This document shows positions 60,307 to 64,000 of a stretch of 64,000 nucleotides of DNA, in pieces; the stretch's first letter is position 1, and each line of letters begins with the position of its first letter. Under the pieces are notes generated by a model. It saw nothing but the letters and a program-made list of their open reading frames with translations, was not told the origin of the DNA and did no database searches. The stretch covers positions 1,426,001 to 1,490,000 of the forward strand of contig NZ_CP126242.1 in NCBI RefSeq assembly GCF_030142045.1. Reading direction: 5' to 3'. The translations under genes were made by a program, and so were the position numbers. Source of the DNA: Arthrobacter sp. zg-Y919. Its GTDB lineage: Bacteria > Actinomycetota > Actinomycetes > Actinomycetales > Micrococcaceae.

Positions 60307-61031
60307 CTGGCCGCCTCCAGGACGGAACCGGGAAGCAGCCGGGACAGCTGGCCCACTCCACGGCCCGCCAGCGAGTCCCACACATGGCGGAACATGCCCG
60401 GGGGCAGGGGTATGAAGTTCGGAACCGCGAGGGTGACCAGGCCTGCCGACTGTGCGGAGGTGGCGCCGGGCAGGGAATCTTCAATGGCCACAACCGAGGC
60501 CTTATCCAGTCCCGGCACAGCCGCGGCCAGGGTGTCGAAGGCAAGCTGATAGGGCTCCGGGTCGGGCTTGCCACTGCTCACCATGTCGCCGGTAACGACG
60601 ACGTCGAACGTTCCGGCCGGGAGGGCGCGGACGATTTCCCCGGCCAGCACCGGCTCGGACATGGTGACCAGGGCGCACGGGATCCCGGCTGCCCGCAGGT
60701 CCTCCAGCAGTTCGCGGGCTCCGGGACGCCAAGGCACCTGGCGGCGCACCTGCTCCGCGACCTGCCCGATCAGCCGGTCGATGATTTCGCGGGACCCGAG
60801 GGGAACCCCGGCGCGCTGGAGCATGCCGGCACTGGTTTCCAGCGCCTGGCCCACCATGGCTTCGGCCTGGGCATCAGTCCAATCGACCCCGAATTCGGAG
60901 GTCAGTTCCTTTTCAGCAGCGATCCAGTACGGCTCGGTGTCTACGATGGTGCCGTCCATATCCCAGAAGACTGCCTGCAGTGCTGTACCGGCTGGGCTGG
61001 GGAGGGAATCGTCTGCGGGAACTGGAGGCAT
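60303..61031 (-). CDS. HAD family hydrolase (phosphatase/phosphoglucomutase-like)
   Basis: A 242-residue HAD enzyme. Motif I is AVFWDMDGTIVDTEPYW (nucleophile Asp24, acid/base Asp26), motif II is CALVTMSEPV, motif III a Lys in SSGKPDPEPYQLAFD, and motif IV is VVAIEDSLPGATSAQSAG. A helical cap follows motif I, as in beta-phosphoglucomutase or sugar phosphatases. The substrate cannot be fixed from sequence. Its stop overlaps the M50 GTG by 4 bases, so both are cotranscribed. Confidence 0.93.
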   Translation of the reverse strand: MPPVPADDSLPSPAGTALQAVFWDMDGTIVDTEPYWIAAEKELTSEFGVDWTDAQAEAMVGQALETSAGMLQRAGVPLGSREIIDRLIGQVAEQVRRQVPWRPGARELLEDLRAAGIPCALVTMSEPVLAGEIVRALPAGTFDVVVTGDMVSSGKPDPEPYQLAFDTLAAAVPGLDKASVVAIEDSLPGATSAQSAGLVTLAVPNFIPLPPGMFRHVWDSLAGRGVGQLSRLLPGSVLEAAR

Positions 61032-61134
61032 GTCCTAAGTCTAAGGGGCCACGGAAGCCGGTCTTTCTTTTGCTCTCCGCGAAGCCCCGCGGCCCGGTCC
61101 TGACATGCCGGGTGAACGGGCTTAGTGTGAAGTG

Positions 61135-62019
61135 GTGAGCAATACCGAAGGATTTCCGGCCACAGGCCTCCAGGACTTTTTTGGCGACGAGTCCTCCCCC
61201 GAACGCGTCACCGTGATGCTGGCTGCGTTTGAAGGGTGGAACGATGCCGGCGAAGCTGCCTCCGACGCCCTGAAATTCCTGAGCCGGCACTGGGACAGCG
61301 AAAAAATAGCCAGTATCGACGCCGACGAATACTACGATTTCCAGTTCACCCGGCCGGCCATCAAGCGCACGGCCTCCGGTGGGCACCGGATCAAGTGGCC
61401 CACGACCCGTATTTCCCGGGCCGAAGTTCCGGACAGCAACCTGGACGTCATCTTCGTGACCGGCGTCGAGCCCTCCTACAAGTGGCGGGCCTACACCGCG
61501 GAACTCATCGCCCTCGCCAAGGAACTGGATGTGGACTGCATTGTCCTGGCCGGCGCGCTCCTTGCCGACGTTCCGCATTCACGGCCCATTCCGGTGACGG
61601 CGTCCTGCGAGGAACCGGACCTGCAGGAGAGCCTGAGCCTGGAGTCGTCCACGTACGAGGGGCCGATCGGCATCGTGGGGGTCGTGTCCGAGATGGCAGG
61701 GCTGGCGGATATCCCCTCCATCTCGCTGTGGGCTGCGGTACCGCACTATGTGGGTCAGTCGCCGTCGCCCAAGGCGCAGCTCGCGCTGCTGAACCGCATC
61801 GAGGAACTGCTGCAGGCTCCCCTGGACACGCATCTGCTGACCGAAGAGGCCGAGGCCTGGGAGCGTGGTGTGGATGAACTGGCTACGGAGGATCCCGAGG
61901 TGGCGGCCTACGTGCGCCAGCTCGAAGAGGCCAAGGACACCGCCGAGCTTCCTGAAGCCAGCGGCGAGTCCATTGCCCGGGAGTTCGAGCGTTACCTGAA
62001 GCGCCGCCGCCGGGACTGA
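61135..62019 (+). CDS. PAC2 family protein (proteasome assembly chaperone 2-like)
   Basis: A 294-residue protein of the PAC2 fold, related to archaeal/eukaryotic proteasome assembly chaperones: VTVMLAAFEGWNDAGEAASD at the N-terminus, ADEYYDFQFTRPAIKRTASG, VEPSYKWRAYTAELIALAKE, ADVPHSRPIPVTASCEEPDL, and EGPIGIVGVVSEMAGLADIP. The start is GTG 61135 (preceded by a second GTG); little leader exists, so translation may be leaderless. It lies about 3 kb from the proteasome operon on the opposite strand. An assembly role is inference only. Confidence 0.9.
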   Translation: MSNTEGFPATGLQDFFGDESSPERVTVMLAAFEGWNDAGEAASDALKFLSRHWDSEKIASIDADEYYDFQFTRPAIKRTASGGHRIKWPTTRISRAEVPDSNLDVIFVTGVEPSYKWRAYTAELIALAKELDVDCIVLAGALLADVPHSRPIPVTASCEEPDLQESLSLESSTYEGPIGIVGVVSEMAGLADIPSISLWAAVPHYVGQSPSPKAQLALLNRIEELLQAPLDTHLLTEEAEAWERGVDELATEDPEVAAYVRQLEEAKDTAELPEASGESIAREFERYLKRRRRD

Positions 62020-62053
62020 CCAGGGGCGAACCGGACACCGGACACCGGACAGC

Positions 62054-62092
62054 AAAACGCCGGCCGCACCCGATGGGTGCGGCCGGCGTTTT
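62054..62092. terminator. Bidirectional terminator between PAC2 gene and mshC
   Basis: A perfect 18-bp stem (62054-62071 with 62075-62092) has a GAT loop, with AAAA and TTTT as the outermost pairs. Three ACCGGAC units directly precede it (62034-62051). Confidence 0.93.
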
Positions 62093-62101
62093 CGATTCCG
62101 C

Positions 62102-63382
62102 TTAGAGCTGGAGTCCGAGCAGGGCGTTCAGCGAGGCACAGACGAGTTCGGCACCGGCCTGGCTCCCCGTCGTCCCGCTGCGGACGGCTGCTCCGGCCCA
62201 TGCGTCTACGGCAGCCAAGGCGGCCGGAGCGTTCAGGTCATTGGCCAACGCGGCACGGATCTGCTGCAGGAGTGTGGCGGCGTCGTCGTCGTTGGTGTAC
62301 TGCAGCGCCTTCCGCCAGGAAACGAGGCGTTCCTCCGCCTGATGCAGCTGGTCGGAGGTCCAGAACCAGTCGGTGCGGTAGTGGTGCGAGAGCAGCACCA
62401 GCCGGATGGCCGCCGGTTCCACTCCCTCGGCCCGCAGCTTGGAGACCAGGACCAGGTTGCCCAGGGACTTGCTCATCTTGGCGCCGTCGAGCCCCACCAT
62501 GCCGGCGTGGGCGTAATGCGACGCCAGGGGGGTGCCGGCACAGGCAAAGGCGTGCCCGGCACTCATCTCGTGATGCGGGAAAACCAGGTCGGAGCCGCCG
62601 CCCTGCACGGTGAAGGGGCGCGGCAGGAACCGCTGGGCGATGACCGAGCACTCAATGTGCCAGCCGGGGCGTCCCGTGCCGAGCCGGCCGCCGTCCCATG
62701 ATGGTTCACCGGTGCGTGCCACCCGCCACAGCAGCGGGTCCAGGGCGTTGCGTTTGCGGGGACGTTCCGGGTCGCCCCCGCGCTCGGCAAACACCGGCAG
62801 CATCTGCTCACGGCTCAGGTGCGAGACCTGGCCCAGCCACCACGCGTCGGGGTCGCCGTCGGCCAGGCGGGAGGCCGCATCGACGTCGAAGTAGAGGTCG
62901 CCGTCGGGCTCTGTTCCGGTGCCGGGCACGCGGTACGCAAGGCCGCGGTCCATCAGGTCCTCCACCACGGGGACTATCCACTCCACGGCCTCGACCGCAC
63001 CGACGTAGTTGTCCGGGGCGAGGACGTTCAGGGCTTCCATATCCTCGCGGAAAAGCTGGGTCTGTTCCCGAGCGAGCTCCCGCCAATCCGCGCCGGTGGC
63101 ATTGGCCCGCTCGAGCAGCGGGTCGTCCACGTCCGTCACGTTCTGGACGTACCGGACGGTGTACCCCGCGTCCCGCCATTGGCGGTTCAGCAGGTCAAAG
63201 GCCACATAAGTGGAGGCATGGCCCATGTGCGTGGCGTCATACGGGGTGATCCCGCAGACGTAAAGGCTTGCTTCCCCGGCGGGCCGGACGGTTACCCGTG
63301 CCTGGGCGGACGTGTCATAAAGCTGGACGTCGTCCGACGTTCCGGGCAGGGAGGGCAGGGCTGAAGATTTCCAGGCAATCAC
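62102..63382 (-). CDS. mshC: Cysteine--GlcN-inositol ligase MshC (mycothiol synthesis)
   Basis: Joins cysteine to GlcN-myo-inositol using ATP, the third committed step to mycothiol. It has 426 residues and is homologous to cysteinyl-tRNA synthetase but lacks the anticodon domain. Signature motifs: [20 protein letters not shown] (zinc Cys and HIGH-like HMGH), [60 protein letters not shown] and [10 protein letters not shown] (KMSKS). It is transcribed with uppP, which ends 22 bases upstream. Its presence implies mycothiol as the main thiol. Confidence 0.95.
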   Translation of the reverse strand: MIAWKSSALPSLPGTSDDVQLYDTSAQARVTVRPAGEASLYVCGITPYDATHMGHASTYVAFDLLNRQWRDAGYTVRYVQNVTDVDDPLLERANATGADWRELAREQTQLFREDMEALNVLAPDNYVGAVEAVEWIVPVVEDLMDRGLAYRVPGTGTEPDGDLYFDVDAASRLADGDPDAWWLGQVSHLSREQMLPVFAERGGDPERPRKRNALDPLLWRVARTGEPSWDGGRLGTGRPGWHIECSVIAQRFLPRPFTVQGGGSDLVFPHHEMSAGHAFACAGTPLASHYAHAGMVGLDGAKMSKSLGNLVLVSKLRAEGVEPAAIRLVLLSHHYRTDWFWTSDQLHQAEERLVSWRKALQYTNDDDAATLLQQIRAALANDLNAPAALAAVDAWAGAAVRSGTTGSQAGAELVCASLNALLGLQL

Positions 63383-63404
63383 CCTTCAACTCTAACGGGC
63401 GCAG

Positions 63405-64000
63405 CTAGGCGGTGAGGACGCCGAAGCCCAGCAGAAGGTAGATGCAGATGCCCAGCAGGATGCGGTACCAGACGAAGAGGCGGTAGCTGCGGGTGGAGAC
63501 GTACCGCAGGAACCAACCGATGATGATGAAGCCCACAACGAAGGCAACCACGGTGGCGGCGCCGGTCTGGAGGGCGGTGTAGGGCATCGGCTCGTCCAGC
63601 GACTTGACCAGCTGGAACAGGCCGCTGCCGAAGACCGCGGGAATGGCCAGCAGGAAGGCGTACCGTGCGGCCGCTTCACGGGTGTAGCCCATAAACAGGC
63701 CCGCGGTAATGGTGCCGCCGGACCGGGAAACGCCGGGAATGAGCGCCAGCGCCTGGGCGAAGCCGTACAGGATGCCGTGCTTATAGGTGAGCTGGTGCAG
63801 GGTGCGCTGCTGGCGGCCCAGGGCGTCCGCTGCCGCGAGGATGATGCCGAAGACGATCAGCATGGTCGCGACAATCCACAGGCTGCGGAACGTGCTTTCG
63901 ATCTGGTCCTGGAACAGCAGGCCCAGGACCACGATGGGGATGGTGCCGATGATGATGAGCCAGCCCATGCGTGCGTCCGGGTCGCTGCGCGGCACGCGGC
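63405..64000 (-). CDS. uppP: Undecaprenyl-diphosphatase UppP (BacA), N-terminus outside window
   Basis: Dephosphorylates undecaprenyl pyrophosphate to recycle the lipid carrier made with UppS; also confers bacitracin tolerance. The frame is open to the window edge, so only about 199 C-terminal residues are visible. They include the active-site loop [20 protein letters not shown], several membrane helices and the terminal [38 protein letters not shown]. The first Glu-rich motif should lie beyond base 64000. mshC starts 22 bases downstream. Confidence 0.94.
   Translation of the reverse strand, partial: RVPRSDPDARMGWLIIIGTIPIVVLGLLFQDQIESTFRSLWIVATMLIVFGIILAAADALGRQQRTLHQLTYKHGILYGFAQALALIPGVSRSGGTITAGLFMGYTREAAARYAFLLAIPAVFGSGLFQLVKSLDEPMPYTALQTGAATVVAFVVGFIIIGWFLRYVSTRSYRLFVWYRILLGICIYLLLGFGVLTA

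Overview
The window comes from a high-GC actinobacterium, most likely an Arthrobacter-type Micrococcaceae. The evidence is gene content: a complete Pup-proteasome system, mycothiol synthesis (mshC), the actinobacterial cytochrome bcc-aa3 genes (ctaCDF, ctaE-qcrCAB), RbpA, a polyprenol-phosphate mannose synthase, and a single-chain PafBC regulator (separate pafB and pafC in mycobacteria, naturally fused in Arthrobacter). Codon use is strongly GC-rich, several genes start with GTG or TTG, and some promoters look leaderless. The window is mostly chromosomal core; I see no phage, insertion sequence, CRISPR array, rRNA or tRNA.

Layout. 1-8 kb: 3' part of leuA, recO-uppS, an alpha/beta hydrolase, pyrD, a DUF3043 membrane protein, an M20 dipeptidase and an IscA/ErpA-type Fe-S protein. 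8-17.4 kb: respiratory island, with ctaCDF on + facing ctaE-qcrCAB on -, and a GntR/HutC regulator plus an unknown 185-aa protein between them. 17.5-24.3 kb: trpD, a small AsnC-type protein, an ABC transporter/TetR/DUF3054 operon with a probable operator, a flippase-like membrane protein, an SDR and a UBP zinc-finger protein. 24.4-29.5 kb: signalling block with an ECF42-like sigma factor, its YciI/DGPF partner, a VOC protein, a BTAD (SARP-like) regulator and a methyltransferase. 29.5-31.3 kb: almost gene-free, repeat-rich DNA with one small lipoprotein. 31.3-40.2 kb: small housekeeping and accessory genes (DUF4193, a blasticidin-S-deaminase-like protein, GNAT, SOUL, def, S9 peptidase, RlmA-like methyltransferase, NfeD/SPFH, DUF3626, rbpA). 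40.3-47.7 kb: ppm1, an amidohydrolase, helY, tatC and tatA. 47.7-57.9 kb: pafBC, two FKBP isomerases, pafA-prcA-prcB-pup-dop-arc. 58-64 kb: trmI, a site-2 protease, a HAD hydrolase, a PAC2 protein, mshC and the 3' part of uppP.

How the genes work together. Dop deamidates Pup, PafA ligates it to targets, Arc/Mpa unfolds them and PrcA/PrcB degrade them; PafBC is the WYL-type DNA-damage regulator encoded beside this system. CtaC/D/E/F and QcrA/B/C form the bcc-aa3 supercomplex. TatA/TatC export folded proteins; the QcrA Rieske subunit is a typical Tat substrate in actinobacteria.

The most unusual signals are non-coding. Nested long helices upstream of ppm1 (41180-41458) could be an undescribed structured RNA or leader. 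Two families of short repeats lie in the 1.1-kb spacer 30220-31307. Also notable are a deaminase whose second zinc-motif cysteine is Asp, an RGG-rich insertion in HelY, and long perfect palindromic terminators between several convergent gene pairs.
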